From: Druceiella hillmani
Lineage: Eukaryota; Arthropoda; Insecta; Lepidoptera; Hepialidae
Reading direction: 5' to 3'
DNA length: 64,000 nt
Assembly: GCA_039881145.1 (NCBI GenBank)
Contig: JAYKKI010000139.1
Coordinates: 558,001 to 622,000, forward strand
The notes beneath the pieces are model-generated. The model saw nothing but the letters and a program-made list of their open reading frames with translations, was not told where the DNA came from and ran no database searches. Position 1 is the stretch's first letter, and every line of letters begins with the position of its first letter. A program made the position numbers and the translations under genes. Below are positions 1 through 12,570 of the stretch, one piece after another.

Positions 1-3000
1 TTTGTAAAGATTGATGTCTTTCAAATTATATGTTTTATTTTAAAATAAAATTAAAGTTATTGAAAATCGAAAAGATTAACCTGAACAGTTGTGTGGAAAG
101 AGAAATGTTTTTTTAAACAAAAGGTAATAATGCTGGAATTGTGACACTAATAATGATACTTACACTTTAACAATATCTTCGAATAAAGCTGACATCAATT
201 ATTTTAAAGTTTAGAATTTTGTAAATAATTTCCTTGATTTTCTTCCTTCACTTCTTTGTAGCTATGTGAATAAATATATCGATTTTAAACTTTACAGACA
301 TTTGCTATTCTGATAACAATATGAAAACATCGTACCATCGAGCTGATATATTGATGGAGAAGTTTAGATCTCTTAGTTAGGTATTATAACTTAAAGAGGT
401 TAATGATGGAAGCAGGCGGCAGTCATAGTAAGTTCTCAAAGGTAGTATAAGTTTGAAAAATTAACCCGAGCAATTTCTCTATTGTAGGTATTTTAAGCAA
501 GAAACTTTTAACGGCAGTGGCTCTTAAATACTGAAAACCTTTGTAAAATTACGAAGAATCTAAAACAGTGAAAAAATAAACGCTTTAGGGCTGGTAACCT
601 TAATCTTATTAAAGGGTTTCGGGCTTTCAGCATTTAGGGTGAAATATGTATTAGATACGCAAATGGCTAATCTCGGGTAATAAGTAATAAAAATTAACAA
701 GTTATGGAGTTACTACCACAGGCCAGCACCTTATTTATGTCACACTTCAGCTTTAGCAGAAAAAAAACCCCTGAGTAGATCCATATTGCAAAAATGTTGT
801 CAGTACCTAAGTCACAAGTCAGTGCTTTAAAAATTAACTATTTTAATTGTGAAATCGTACATTAAACATTACATTAACATTAAAATGATTAAACGGGGGA
901 AGCAGAAAACATTCTTGTTTAAAAAAACATTAACGCAGCTTCCATAAACCGAGGTTAATTTTAAAAGCAGCTTCCAAAAATTGTCTGGCATTTCATAAAT
1001 ATGGACCTGTAATCATAATAATATTAGAAAGTGTATATTTTTGCTCAATGTTTACACCAATTATCATGCAATTCTACTCTTAATGATACTAATATTCTAT
1101 AGCTTCCGTTCATTAGTCCAATTGAAGATATGAATCAATCCCATAGCCGCAGGATCTTTTAGTACAAACGGATATGGAAATAGTATTTTATCATACTAAC
1201 TTGTTAAGCGTTCGAATAATGAACGGACAAACAAACTGATTTTCATAATAATATGTTAATAAAAACTACAAAAAAGGAAAGTTACAGACTAGTTATACAT
1301 ATAAAGGAATAATCTAGAAAGGAATAATCTCAGTTGCATCGCTATAGCACACCTGATAGTGATGTATTAAATGCAAAGTTCTCAAACCGGTAGCGCTGTG
1401 GTAATTACAACTCAAATCTGCCCGCCATAAGTTGGAGGTATTCGACGGAGGTTGCTAAAGCTCGCTATTACCGTGCGCTCTGCTACGCTTGAGTTACTGC
1501 TGCAGATAAGCCCCGAGCTACAAATATCAGCTGCATTCGGTTGAAGTTATGGAAGCGATTTGGCTAACGATTTTTGTGGGGCGAGCGTTTTGTGGAAAAT
1601 TTATTAGATAAAATAATCATTGTATATTCAAAATTATAATACATTGTTACAATATGCAATCCGCCATATCGGATTTTCTAGGCAATATTCAACTTATATC
1701 AATTTAAAATTTTAAAATTTGTATTCGGCTTTATTGTATAATTTGTAATCCCAATTATGATTATTCATTTCATGTGCAGATCTACAATATTGCTGAGTAA
1801 GTTTTTTCTTATTCTTTTTCCCTCCCTCTTTTTAATTAAATATCATTTTTATTCTTAATAATTCATCAAAATTAAAGGATGTAATTTATGTATATAAATA
1901 TTTAGAATTGTAGTGTCGGATATTGTGGCAGTTATTATTTGTTTGATGTCAATTGTTTATAATATATTGGTTTTAATATATTTTTTGTTTCTAATCTTTT
2001 AATTTAGATGGTGGAGGTATGAGAATTACAGGGTATCGAAATTATTTCCGCACCTCTTGTAAATGTGAAATATATCGTTCGAAAATCGTAGGTTCATTTT
2101 GTGCATGCGTATTCACGACTTCCGATCACCACGAATGTCGAGGGCAATAACCGTGGTATTTTCGGCCTTTTTCTTTTAAACAAAACCAAGATAGCGACGA
2201 TGTGTCTCTTTTTATTCGAGATATTGTAGTATAAAATTACTTAGACAGAAACTGTCGGTCCATTTTCAAAATTACTCAATGCTAAAATAATCAAAAAAGT
2301 TTTCCCAAAAAATTTGGTTAATCAGTCATAATTTTAATTTTAATTAGCAAACGTCGTTTTAATTGAGGAAAATTAGTGCATAGGCTCTATGGCATAAGTT
2401 TAGTATATACGATACTAGATTTCCTTTTCCTAAATTAAATCTACCAATTTGTTTGGTTTAATCTTACGACGTAATGTATGTCGCTACCCGTCGCTAAAAT
2501 AAAATAAATATTTTAAAATTTTAAAATTATTTAAATAATAGTTAAATACGAGTAGAACTTACACTGCGAAAGTTCCTTAAGCAAATAGATACATTAAACA
2601 TTGAAGTAATAGGTTACTCTTTGCAGTTTATAAATATCGTGCAGCTCTCGAAAACTATGAAATTTATAATAATCGCTACAGTTTTTTGTAAACTTTATAC
2701 AAATTTCTATTAATATTGTTCTTTTTCTACATAATTTTAGCTTGAACAATTTTGGGTGTGGAGGGGTATCTCTTGAGCTATTTTATATAAAATTTGGCAA
2801 ATATATTTTTAAAACCCATATAACATTCTCTTTTCTTCTTTAGACATGAGATAAAAGAAATCGGATAATTTATTTTCCTCTCATGAATTCTCCATATGTG
2901 ACCTTTTTACGTGTTAACTATTGAAATGTATATTGGATAATACGCTGCCACTATAACAGACGGACAGATGGGCTGAAAAGCATATGATCTTAGTAGAAAA

Positions 3001-4020
3001 ATATCTTTTTTCCTTCTGTGTTGCGTAACCTTAAAAATATAAAAGTTACTGTTTTTACCACATTCGACCATGTAAATTATTTGGTTAAATCCCATTATCG
3101 ACGGTTTGGATGAAATTTTTGACAAAAATAAAATAACTAGTATGCATATAGTAACATAATTTAGAATGTATTGTGTACCACTGTTGCGTAGATATTAAAA
3201 TATAATTATTAAAATTTCAATCTCTAAGTGATAATCATTTCATTTTTGAATTACAATTTGTATTACTTTTTCTTCACATGAAAATGGTTCATTTAAATTT
3301 AAGTACATTCAGTAAATTATTTAAATAAAAATTTGGAAAAAGTTAATTATGTATATGCAGTTACAAGTATCGAATATACATTAATATGAAAAACACATAA
3401 ATGGAAGGTAACATATTTTTGTGAATATTACAAAAAATTCTTAAAAATGGTCTCATCCATTTAGTTGAAACCCAAGCGCGACTAAAATCAATAACAACGA
3501 TTTTAAGAACAAACTTGCTACTTTAAAAGCTCTAAAATATTTTTTAGGTTCTTGTCATTGTGAAATATATACTCCGATTAATACTAAATTTTGTCTTCCC
3601 ACGTCAAATAATTTTTTAGAAAATGGTATTAACGGCAATGGATTTTGTGATTTTTATGATGCCCACAGTATAGAATACAGTCATAAATGAAGAATTATCG
3701 AATGGTGATTCATCAAAACTTTATTATAATTTCATAATTTTTACGCCATTTTCAATAAAATAACAAAAATAATATTATTTCAGTGATCATATAAGAAAAA
3801 ATATTTTTATGCCCAATTTTATTTATTTACTAAGTACATTTACATTTGTTTAATAGAAGAACGAAATTAAGCGATTCATTGATATATTTAATTGCTGTTA
3901 ATTTAATTTAATAAATAAACAATAATAATTATTAATTTAAATTTTCAATATGATAACTTTAATTTCGGTTTCTCAAAAATGGACTTGTATAATGAAATAT
4001 GATTTCCGTTTGCATATCCT
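1..4020. other. AT-rich region without recognisable gene
   Basis: No open frame with recognisable protein content is seen on either strand. A patch at about 1380-1570 is visibly richer in G and C than its surroundings, and a second one lies at about 2010-2200. Neither gives a sustained reading frame that I recognise. They could be parts of decayed repeats or of untranslated exons. The short frame at 2907-3125 on the minus strand is low-complexity and overlaps a stretch rich in CAGACGGACAGATGG. That motif resembles the phrase CATCCATCCGTCTGCTC near 40740, so it may be part of a dispersed repeat. Confidence 0.5.
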
Positions 4021-4027
4021 TCCGTGC

Positions 4028-4205
4028 ACCACGTGGGGTTTGATATACCCCAGCGAAACATAAATTGTCGTATCTTTTAAAACGGTCGCGCGAATTCCAC
4101 GAAACATCGAGTAGCTGGAGTTGCGACGTTGCTAGATCGCATAGTCACAGGCGCAGCGGGCGGTCGCCCGCAAAGTGTGGCAGGGTGTCATAAACCCCAC
4201 GTGGT
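4028..4205. repeat. 14-bp inverted repeat upstream of the piggyBac transposase
   Basis: ACCACGTGGGGTTT at 4028-4041 recurs as its exact reverse complement at 4192-4205, with about 150 bp between. The intervening DNA is G+C-rich (for example GCAGCGGGCGGTCGCCCG at 4153-4170, itself a hairpin). Terminal and subterminal inverted repeats are typical of piggyBac elements, where they are transposase binding sites. The assignment here rests on position only. Confidence 0.6.
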
Positions 4206-4224
4206 TCGGGACGTCGTCTAAAAG

Positions 4225-4320
4225 GTAAGCAGTATGACATGCAAAACATATCTATTTCTATAAATATATTTATTTATTTTGTTTTTTTGTTACTTCAATC
4301 GTTTGTGAATTTATTTCCAG
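4225..4320 (+). other. Probable leader intron of the piggyBac transposase
   Basis: AAAG followed by GTAAGC at 4225 is a strong splice donor. TTTATTTCCAG ending at 4320 is a strong acceptor with a pyrimidine-rich tract. Excision of these 96 bases would place the leader directly before the ATG at 4329. The open frame running back to 4239 translates to a hydrophobic, low-complexity stretch that is intron, not protein. That is why I start the coding sequence at 4329. Confidence 0.65.
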
Positions 4321-4328
4321 GGCTCAAA

Positions 4329-5508
4329 ATGGCTCGTCGTGTAAAAGAAAATGATAGTGATAGTGACACAGATGAGCTATATTTATTCGGAAGTGAAGCC
4401 GATTCGGATCATTTGAGTATTCAATCTAAAAGTGACATTGAAGAGGATGTAGAGGACGAGGATATTTCTTCAGGTGGTGAGTCTTCTAGCTCGCAAGGTT
4501 TTTATATTGGTAAAGATGGCAAAACAAAATGGCTAAAGGAGCCGCTGAGAACTAACGTTCGTACAAGACGAGAAAATATAATTACACATTTACAGAGAGT
4601 GAAAAGCCAATATAAAGACAAGAAAACTAGTTTAGAATGCTTTGAAGTATTTGTTTCCAATGAGATACTTGAAACGATTGTAAAACATACGAATGCAAAG
4701 ATATGTCTTTCGAGACCACAGCCACCAGAAGTTGAAACGCTAAATGTTTTCTATAAAGAAACAACTGCATATGAGAATAAAGCAGTTTTTGGGCTTTTAT
4801 TTTTAGCGGGATTATACCGTTCTGGAAGACAAAACTTCAATGACCTCTGGGCTTCAGATGGTACTGGAATCGAAATATTTCCGTGCACGATGTCTAAAAT
4901 CGATCTCATACCTACTCAATAATATGAGATTTGATGATGCTACGACTAGAGAAGAGAGAATAAAGACTGATCGTTTAGCACCAATCCGAGACATATTTGA
5001 CATCTTTGGCCAGCTTTGCCAAAACGCATATAAACCATCCGAACACCTAACACTTGATGAAGAATTGGTTGCCTTTTGAGGGAGATGTGGATTTCTGCAG
5101 TATATCCCATCAAAACCCGCAAAGTATGGAATAAAAATATATGTCTTAGTAGACGCTAAAATATTTTATACTCTAAATTTAGAAATTTACTGCGGTAAAC
5201 AGCCAGATAACAGTCCGTTTATGTTGAGCAATAAGCCATTTGACTTATGACGTCATGAAACTGCTGAAAACTTGTTACAGAAACATAAATTAACGGTAGT
5301 TGGTACTTTGAGAGCTAATAAAGCTTGCAGTCCGCCATGCTTCAAGCAATCTCTAGAGTTATATGCATCACGATTTGGCTTTCAAAAAGATGTCAGTCTC
5401 GTTAGTTATGTTCCAAAGCCTCAAAAGTACATTTATATGATGTCATCCCTTCACCACGATAAAGAAATCTACCATGAAACGATTATCGCGGCATCCCCTG
5501 TTGAGTAA
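4329..5508 (+). pseudogene. piggyBac transposase, broken
   Basis: The product would cut and paste the element by a DDD-type mechanism. From ATG 4329 the frame gives an acidic, serine-rich N-terminus (MARRVKENDSDSDTDELYLF) and then the family core: [85 protein letters not shown] and VVGTLRANK. The breaks are a frameshift near 4895 (frame changes between CTMSKIDL and LNNMRFDD), a TGA at 5077 where Arg is expected, and a TGA at about 5248. A deletion before ENLLQKHK has removed the segment that normally carries the second catalytic Asp. The frame ends at 5506-5508, so the region of the third Asp and the Cys-rich C-terminus is missing. The first Asp survives in LVDAK. Confidence 0.88.
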
Positions 5509-5750
5509 TCACCATAACAGCTATGTAAGAACCATTGCCAATGAATCATAAACATTCTACAGAAAACAGTTTTTCAATCGGTCAAACCGTATTAAAATAA
5601 ACGGTAACATTGGATTGAACACACAAACAACCTCTCACCCTAAACGCATACTATATACCTCCTTCATTCTGTCGTGGGTAAAATACGCAGAGTCGTCATA
5701 ATACGGGTTTATTTTTGTTTTTTGCAGAATTTATTTTTTTTTAAATAAAT

Positions 5751-6573
5751 ACAAAAATATACGAAAAAAAACTTTTTTATTATAGGAATTAAATATATTA
5801 ACTCTACACAGAAGTCAATAAAATCGCGTCTAATTTTTCTTATTTATTTATTGGTTTAAAGTCCATATAACAATAATTAACTGTCCATTGAGATAGTAAT
5901 ATTATTGAATTGTAGACATCTCTAAAAGGTTAATCATGCAAAGATTAATTAATTATAATATTCCTTACAATTCTGTTAATCAGTTATTAAAATTTGCCCA
6001 GCCGCTTCAAATTTAATTTCGCTCGTTTAAATAAAGACACGCAAAGAAAGCTCCAAAATAAATTTAATTTAATTGAGCGTGGAATAAAATTCAACCCCAT
6101 AAGGATCTCTTTTTGCGGTTACTTCTCGCAAACTTTAACAATATTTCATTCCAACATCAATTAAGCAGGAGTTTCTCAAGTCGTTTACGTTTAACTGAAA
6201 ACGTTTGAGGTGCGAGTGTAATTTATAAAATATTTTACCCATTTCGATTCTCATTCAAAGTTTCTTCTTTAATAAAGCATAAACTTTCCATGAAAGCTTA
6301 TAAGATAACTTTTAAGAAACCATAAATAATGATGTTGGCTTCTATTTTTCATTCTTCTGTTGCTTTTCTCTGTGGAATAAGCGTTCATGAAGATACACTT
6401 GATACTTTTGACGTATTTCTTTTACTAGTTTGACTTTTACATGTGTATCTACACATGTCTTGCTTATCAAAATCGGTAAGGTGCAAGATATAATTGCACA
6501 ATTAAAGTTCCTTTTCATTGGTCACCACTTAAGTGTTGATAGTTTTGCACTCTTCCTATGTATTTAAAAAGTG
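5751..6573. other. AT-rich intergenic stretch
   Basis: No coding sequence is recognised. A patch at about 5995-6250 is less AT-rich and contains related half-motifs in opposite orientation (TTTCGCTCGTTTAAATAAA and TTTAATTGAGCGTGGAATAAA). It could be a conserved noncoding element, but sequence alone does not show it. Confidence 0.4.
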
Positions 6574-6905
6574 CTAAGATACGATTTCTTCATAATCCTC
6601 TGTTTTATTGTTGACCAAGAAATTTTCCACTAGCGCCTTAAAAGAATAACAAGCATCTTTTTCAATATTGGATAAGTGACGATTAACGTGTTATCTTTTA
6701 ATATTTTTTTTATTTAAAAACCAATGAATATTTCTTCTTTAACTTTAGCGTCAGAAAGATTAGGAAAGACGGTTTTTAAATATTCAAAAGCTTTTTTGTT
6801 AAGTGCTTTTAAGAATGTTTCATCAATTTTAGTTTGATATGAAATGATGGTGTAATCACATTTTCCAGAAAATGGTGTTAAAAGTTTATTTTGTTTGGTG
6901 CACAC
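6574..6905 (-). pseudogene. Fragment of an arthropod transposon-associated protein
   Basis: Read on the minus strand from about 6905, the frame contains KAFEYLKTVFPNLSDAKVKE, then EIFIGF, a TAA at 6714-6716, and in the same frame IKKILKD. After a frameshift follow DACYSFKALVENFLVNN and KTEDYEEIV, ending at a TAG at 6574-6576. From memory, the order FPxLSDAKxKEGIFxGPQI, KxxxKD, SFKxVVxNFLGN, NYxEIV recurs in many uncharacterised insect proteins of high copy number that are probably transposon-borne. The resemblance spans two frames and both sides of the stop, which makes chance unlikely. The usual Pro-Gln after the Gly is replaced by Phe-stop. I do not assign a biochemical function, and the piece is clearly non-functional. 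Confidence 0.55.
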
Positions 6906-7850
6906 TCATTTAATACAAGCCATTCTTTCCTAATATAGTGTTTTTTTTCTAGGCTACTACAATATAAACAAAAAAAACAGCAATACTTGTTATAACTAAG
7001 CTATAAACCAAGAAATAATCCCACTACTTATATACTTTCCAATTATGTTCTTCATATTTTATTAGCTTGATGAATGTTTTCATTATATCATACAATTCTA
7101 TATATTTTACCGCATTTTCAATAAGAATAAAAGGCTTTTTGTTGGAATTATGTAATAATACTGCTTTCATACTAACTTTCGAAGAATTTATGGATAAACA
7201 TCATTCCTCAGAATGGTAAGACTGGCCTATAGACTTAAAATGAGCAAAAAACATCATAACACACATATCCAACGTATGATTAAAATTACTCAGCATATTA
7301 ATCACTCATGCGGTAAATATTCACTCGGGTATCAGGAGCTAACAAATACCTTGGATGAAGTCACAAAGTAAGCAATTCCGACTTACTTTTTGAATGCCGC
7401 AGGCGTCTCACAAAGTTCACACTTTCTTGAACTCACCGCCACCAAGATCACCATCATAATAAATAGCGTTCTGGCTTGAAACTCGTTCAGTTTTCATATG
7501 CTCTGGTTCATTTTCTCTACTTGAACTACTGGGCAATGATGCTTTGCTGTTTTTCTATTGTTAATAAACGATATTGAAACTTGTGCATATAAAGAGTTGA
7601 TAGTATTCAATAAATAAAACATAATATACTGAAATTTAAGATTGATCGTGTTGAGTTGAATACCTTATAATGAAGGCGATCAACACAGGGTGTTATCAAT
7701 TTAAATCATCACAGTTTTTTTAGGTTAGCTTCATTTCCTTTTGTCAATCGTTCCTTCTTGTTACTATTTCTTTACAGTTTCGTAACTCAAAATACGAAGA
7801 GAAATAATGCTTTACAAAAGTTATTGGTCATATTTAATGACAAAATATTA

Positions 7851-8074
7851 TCTTTTAATAAAATAGACATTTCATTTTACAACCACATGAACTCTTGAAA
7901 ACAAATAAGATATTACTACAAAATTTAAACTAATCTCAATACGTCAATTATATTACACCACATCTTTTAATAAAATAGACATTTCATTTTACAACCACAT
8001 GAACTCTTGAAAACAAATAAGATATTACTACAAAATTTAAACTAATCTCAATACGTCAATTATATTACACAAGT
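7851..8074. repeat. 112-bp tandem duplication, two near-identical copies
   Basis: The stretch starting TCTTTTAATAAAATAGAC at 7851 is repeated from 7963 with a period of 112 bp. About 110 bases match without a difference that I could find, ending in CAATTATATTACAC in both copies. The near identity in an otherwise decayed landscape suggests a recent duplication, or an assembly artefact. Confidence 0.9.
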
Positions 8075-10083
8075 GATTTTATTCAACTAAATAGTTACAT
8101 TCAAATTTCAGTTGAATCCTGCATTACAATTAAATTCAAAAATATAGTAAACTTAATTTCAATATTCTGCCTGTATATATTAACATTTAAAATAACCCCA
8201 AGTGATCATTACCGAAAAAAAAACTCAAACAAAAACATAGCAAAAATTATTTAAAAATGAAAAGAAAGTGATAACATTGTTCCAAAATTCGCCCTTGCAA
8301 ATACTGAATTATACTGCAGTTCAATTATTTGATTTAAATTTAACTAATTCGTTTGGCATAGTCAGTAGACTTTCCAATTTTACTTTTGCAATTTTCAATC
8401 TTTGCCGAATGGGATGAATTTATTTGCTGTTCTATTGTATAATATTTGTTCTTATGGTCTTAATTGTTCTTTATACTTCTGTTAAAATAACACCAAGCAT
8501 TACGACGTGTCATCATAATACTTTTATTACATTTAAAACTAAATTTTATCAGCGACTTTACACATGATATTTTGCTGCAGGTAAACATGAAACCCGGTCA
8601 TTAGTATATTGTACACGTGCTGTCTCGAATTCTTTCTTTTTTCATCATCTTAGTCATCCTCTATCCGCATGTATAACATAATGTTATGTAATTTCTTCGC
8701 CAATATTTTGCAGTGACTTCACTTTAATCGTGTTAATGTAGTTTTTAGTTTTAATTGGATAAAGGCTGATTTGAGTGGACTTACAATGTACATACTCATA
8801 TGCTGATATTGTTTTTTTTTGCTATTTCTTTCCATGTCATATTAGTAAATTTCTTATGTGTGATATAATAAAAAAATATGTGTAATATCAAAGGAGTGAA
8901 TGGTTGTAATTTAATCACAGATTTTATGCAAAGTTCCTGTTCTGTTATAAATCGCCTTATCTCAAAACGAAAAAAAAAACGTAATTCTTGCATGATCGTA
9001 TCAGTAAGCGCATCAGCGCGTCTATCCATTCGCTACAACCGTTCTTCTCAAATCCAATGTACGTAGGACTTAGAACTTGAAATATTTATAAAGTACTAAC
9101 TTTTAGTTGTGACTTAAATCGTGTGGTTACAGACACAATCTTATACGGAGAATTTAAATCATGCAGTACTATCCAGAAGGATTAGGGAAAATTAAATACT
9201 AAATTTTTATTTTCATGACTTATTGTGGTTACATGAGTGAAAATGGAAAAAAATTTCAGTCATGGTTTTGCATCTTTATATTACACATGTTGCCTTCCAA
9301 AAAATTACGTTGATATATTGCTACGTTGCAACACTGTTTCGTTATTCAGTTTGTTTAATTTTCCAGTTTCGATAAGAATTATACGATAACATTTTTAGGT
9401 AAAAAGAATCCTATATTATATACCGTCCTATCCACTATTTTTGTACAAAAAATCACGTCAATCTGTTTATTATCTGTGACCAAAAAAAGGATAAACAAAC
9501 ACACTTTCTCACTTCCAATATTAGAATAATAGCCATATGCGGGTTAACAAGTTACCATTCAACAATATTCTCTTGAAAATATTAGTGGAGAAAACTCGCA
9601 ATTTTTTTAAATAGATTTTATTATGTGAGATATACACTAATAACTCAGAAAGATTCAAAAACTATTTTAGAATTTTATATAAAATTATTCAGAAACTATT
9701 TTTGAAAACGCCCAAAATTTTTTTTAGCAATTGTTTGAAACTTTTAAATACTTAGGCATATTAACTGACACATCTCAATATTTATCACTCAAAAATATTA
9801 GTACGAATTTTTTTTGAGAGTATGAATAAAATACTTCAAAATTAATTTTTTTTAAATTCATGAATATTGCAGGACATTAGTTAAAAAAGAAAGTGACAAG
9901 ATTTTAAAGCAATTTTCTTCAAAGTTTTTTACAAATTAATTCTGGAGATATTATTGAAAACAATTTTGTATAAATTTATCTCCATGTCTATCTCTAAAAA
10001 TGCAACTAAGATTTTGCATAAGGAAAAAACAAAGTTACTAGAAGTTTATCTGATGTTTACTTGAAATGAAAAACGAAAACGTC
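8075..10083. other. AT-rich intergenic stretch
   Basis: Nothing recognisable. Overlapping open frames on both strands near 8796-9066 have no family motifs and contain poly-Lys from A-runs. I treat them as chance. Confidence 0.45.
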
Positions 10084-10145
<62 letters not shown>

Positions 10146-10187
10146 TACACACATATATATATACACACACACACACATATATATATA
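10084..10187. repeat. (TA)n/(CA)n microsatellite
   Basis: A long run of alternating T and A, then a short (AC)n tract and more (TA)n. It has no coding content. Confidence 0.95.
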
Positions 10188-10919
10188 AAGACAAATTTGA
10201 TTTTTAGTAACCAGATCAAATTCCGAAGTCACAAAGTTTCTAGCTAAAGGGAAAGGATTCTAGCTAGCTAGGTTATTTCAACAAGTGAAATAGTCTCAGA
10301 TTATAGTGATCGTGTGTGAAAGAGATATTAATATAGAAGAATGCATATATTTTAGGTGGTTTATCTCGTAAACGCGAGAAGTCAAGACGCCAATTGAGAT
10401 ATTAATGGAAAGCCCTTACGTAGTTTTAATAAGACCTAAAGTGATATTGACTTTAACAACATCAATCAAAATTTTAAACTTTGCAAAATCGAAAAATGAT
10501 ATTTTTCCAAGAAAAAACGGCCTATGTGAGCCGAAAATGTGGCCAGAAGTGAAGGATACGACAATCGGAGGAAAGGGCTTATCAAGGAGAATAAGAAAAG
10601 CACCCAACTGACATCAGCTATAGTAACAAACATCAAAATTTTATTACTGAAAAGTTAAAAAAGTACACTTTTGAATTGTATCGCACAGAAATAAAAGAAA
10701 CTCATAGACGCGTGAGTGTCTTCTACTCTAGTTTATCCTATCTACTCTCGCTCCTCGGTACTATATGCTGCGTAATGTCTTACCTTTGAATCGTAGGAGT
10801 TCACTTACCAACCACAAGATATGTAATTCTTTGATTAAATTTCAGCCATGGTGCAAAAAAAATCGAACACCATGTTTTCTCGTAAAATCTTACGACTCGC
10901 ACACATCTGGACCCAACCC
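10188..10919. other. Moderately G+C region, unrecognised
   Basis: This stretch is less AT-rich than its flanks and holds a 68-codon open frame at 10405-10611 that matches no family I know. A second open frame lies at 10765-10947. The texture, including AAACGCGAGAAGTC near 10370 and TTAATGGAAAGCCC near 10402, looks like a decayed repeat more than a host exon. I cannot name it. Confidence 0.3.
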
Positions 10920-11065
10920 GTTATATTTTTTTTTGAGATATTCATAATATTTTCACGCCTGTGAAAAATGTATTGCGTAATATTTTTGTTTGATGAAAAT
11001 TAATAATATTATTCCAAAGTAGTTTAATACAAATATTATGCACTCTTAAATGTTTATGTACACGT
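10920..11065 (+). repeat. Dispersed repeat, copy 1 (partner at 41345)
   Basis: TTTGAGATATTC, ATAATATTTTCACGCCTGT, a TATT-rich spacer and a closing CACTCTTAAAT appear in the same order as at 41345-41475. There the matching phrases are TTTGAGATATTCTC, AATATTTTTACGCCTGT and TACTCTTAAAT. Both copies have the same orientation and are clearly diverged. A CA-repeat lies downstream of each copy, about 1 kb away here and about 0.25 kb away at the partner. Confidence 0.6.
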
Positions 11066-12030
11066 AGGACAAAGTATGAACGATGTGAATTTACTTTACC
11101 GGTTTACTAGATATACATACATCAAAAGGAATCGGTCTCTCCGTCACAGTCGTGTGTCTCAAAAATCGCTTGCCTTAAAATTTGTTGTAATAATTACATT
11201 AGAATGCACATATATAAATGGTACATATATAACATTCAAAATATTCATTTGGAAATTTTAAAGGGGATGGAGTTAATTAAGTAATAATTTTTTTTTATTT
11301 CCCATATATTGTAAGGTATCGTTTGAAAAGCACAAATGTAAGTGTCTCAAAAAAATAGTGTTTCTTATTTTAGATAAGATATCTTCGAGACATACTGAAA
11401 AATAAATAAAAGAAAATTTTCCCATGCCCCTTCCTTTTGAAACTACTCAAATTAAATTCTTAATAAAACAGGTATTTCTATTATATTTCTTAAAAGCACA
11501 TGGTAGAAGTAAAAACTTTACCTGCCAATATAATCGTGGGAAATTTTGAATACGAAAAGTAAATGAAATTCTAGTTTAATAAACCTATAAAACACGCTTC
11601 TATATATTATAAAAATAATAATATTAAATGTAACAATTTTGGTCAAACGATACGTCTGAATTCAAAAAAATTATCTTTCATGAGAAAAAGTGATATCAAG
11701 CGCCCCATGTTTCTTTTACATGAAAGTTAATTTTTTGTCGTCAGAGATATCCTTTGGTTCTTGACCAAAATTTTCGTATTCATAAATCATTTTTTTAATT
11801 TTTTAGTTCATGCTGCTACAAGAGCGTGTTTTTAATTTATTTTAAACCTAACCTAACATATACAACGTAAAGTAATTTGAAATAATTTGGACGTCTGGAA
11901 GTGGGTAGCTTATATATGTACAAGTGACGCTAATAGAAACGTATTTTAAAAAATATCCCGGGACATCTGTGATATGACAATTAAACAACTTTAGTCTGTT
12001 AGTGTAAACTAATGTATGCATAAATACAAA
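11066..12030. other. AT-rich intergenic stretch
   Basis: No gene is recognised. The open frame at 11076-11261 has no family motif. Confidence 0.4.
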
Positions 12031-12033
12031 CAT

Positions 12034-12074
<41 letters not shown>

Positions 12075-12105
12075 CATATACATAAACATATACATATACA
12101 TATAC

Positions 12106-12160
<55 letters not shown>
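12031..12160. repeat. (CA)n followed by imperfect (TA)n microsatellite
   Basis: About 13 CA units are followed by TATACATA-type imperfect repeats and then a pure TA run. The cysteine-valine frame on the minus strand here is a translation of the microsatellite. Confidence 0.95.
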
Positions 12161-12161
<1 letters not shown>

Positions 12162-12325
12162 CTGTTTATTACAAGTTGAATTTAGTAAGAGTACCGAATC
12201 ATAACTATGAAATTGTTTGTACTGTACACCAAATTCTAAATAATTGTAATGACTGTAAGTGGTTGAAAATTTAACTGAAGGATTCTTTAATTTTTAACAA
12301 TTATTTTAGTATTAAATTTATTAAC

Positions 12326-12492
12326 TTTGTTCTGTGGACCAGTTGTTTTAGGTGTCATGTCACGCGGTATTATAAGGACGATCTCTACTGTAACAAGTGC
12401 ACTAAAAAGGGGATCGACGGGAAAGATTGTCCCCGAGGTGGAGACCTTCGTCACATGTACAAGTTTAAAAAAAGACGTAGGACACAAAGTCG
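12326..12492 (+). pseudogene. R1-type ORF1 (gag-like) C-terminal zinc knuckles, broken
   Basis: In the frame beginning LWTSCFRCHV at about 12332 the translation contains CFRC, DDLYCNKCTKKGIDGKDC and GGDLRHMYKFKKRRR before a TGA at about 12497. This matches the end of ORF1 in R1-like LINEs, where CCHC knuckles bind nucleic acid and are followed by a basic tail. Spacing is Cys-X2-Cys, then Cys-X2-Cys with a final Cys nine residues later. The histidine of the second knuckle is replaced by Ile or Asp, so the fold is probably lost. It lies just upstream of the ORF2 start, as in intact elements. Confidence 0.6.
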
Positions 12493-12570
12493 GTACTGAT
12501 GCCTACTCCGTATCCAGAGCAGCGTTGGAGGGTACTGTGATGCGTGTGTAGACGGAATACTTACATTAAG

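Larger units (their letters stand above)
4021..5750 (+). mobile_element. piggyBac-superfamily DNA transposon, degenerate copy
   Basis: The block is richer in G and C than its flanks. It contains a broken piggyBac-type transposase preceded by a spliced leader and a pair of inverted 14-mers. The left boundary is placed just before ACCACGTGGGGTTT (4028-4041), and the right one after a G-rich stretch near 5675-5710 (CGTGGGTAAAATACG and TACGGGTTTA). I could not identify flanking TTAA target duplications or convincing terminal repeats at both ends, so both limits are approximate. The copy cannot move by itself because its transposase is disrupted. The alternative, a domesticated host gene, is unlikely given the accumulated breaks. 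Confidence 0.8.

Noticed and set aside
4239..4328. N-terminal hydrophobic extension of the piggyBac frame that could be a signal or membrane segment
   Set aside because: It lies between a strong splice donor and a strong acceptor and is read as intron. The protein starts at ATG 4329.
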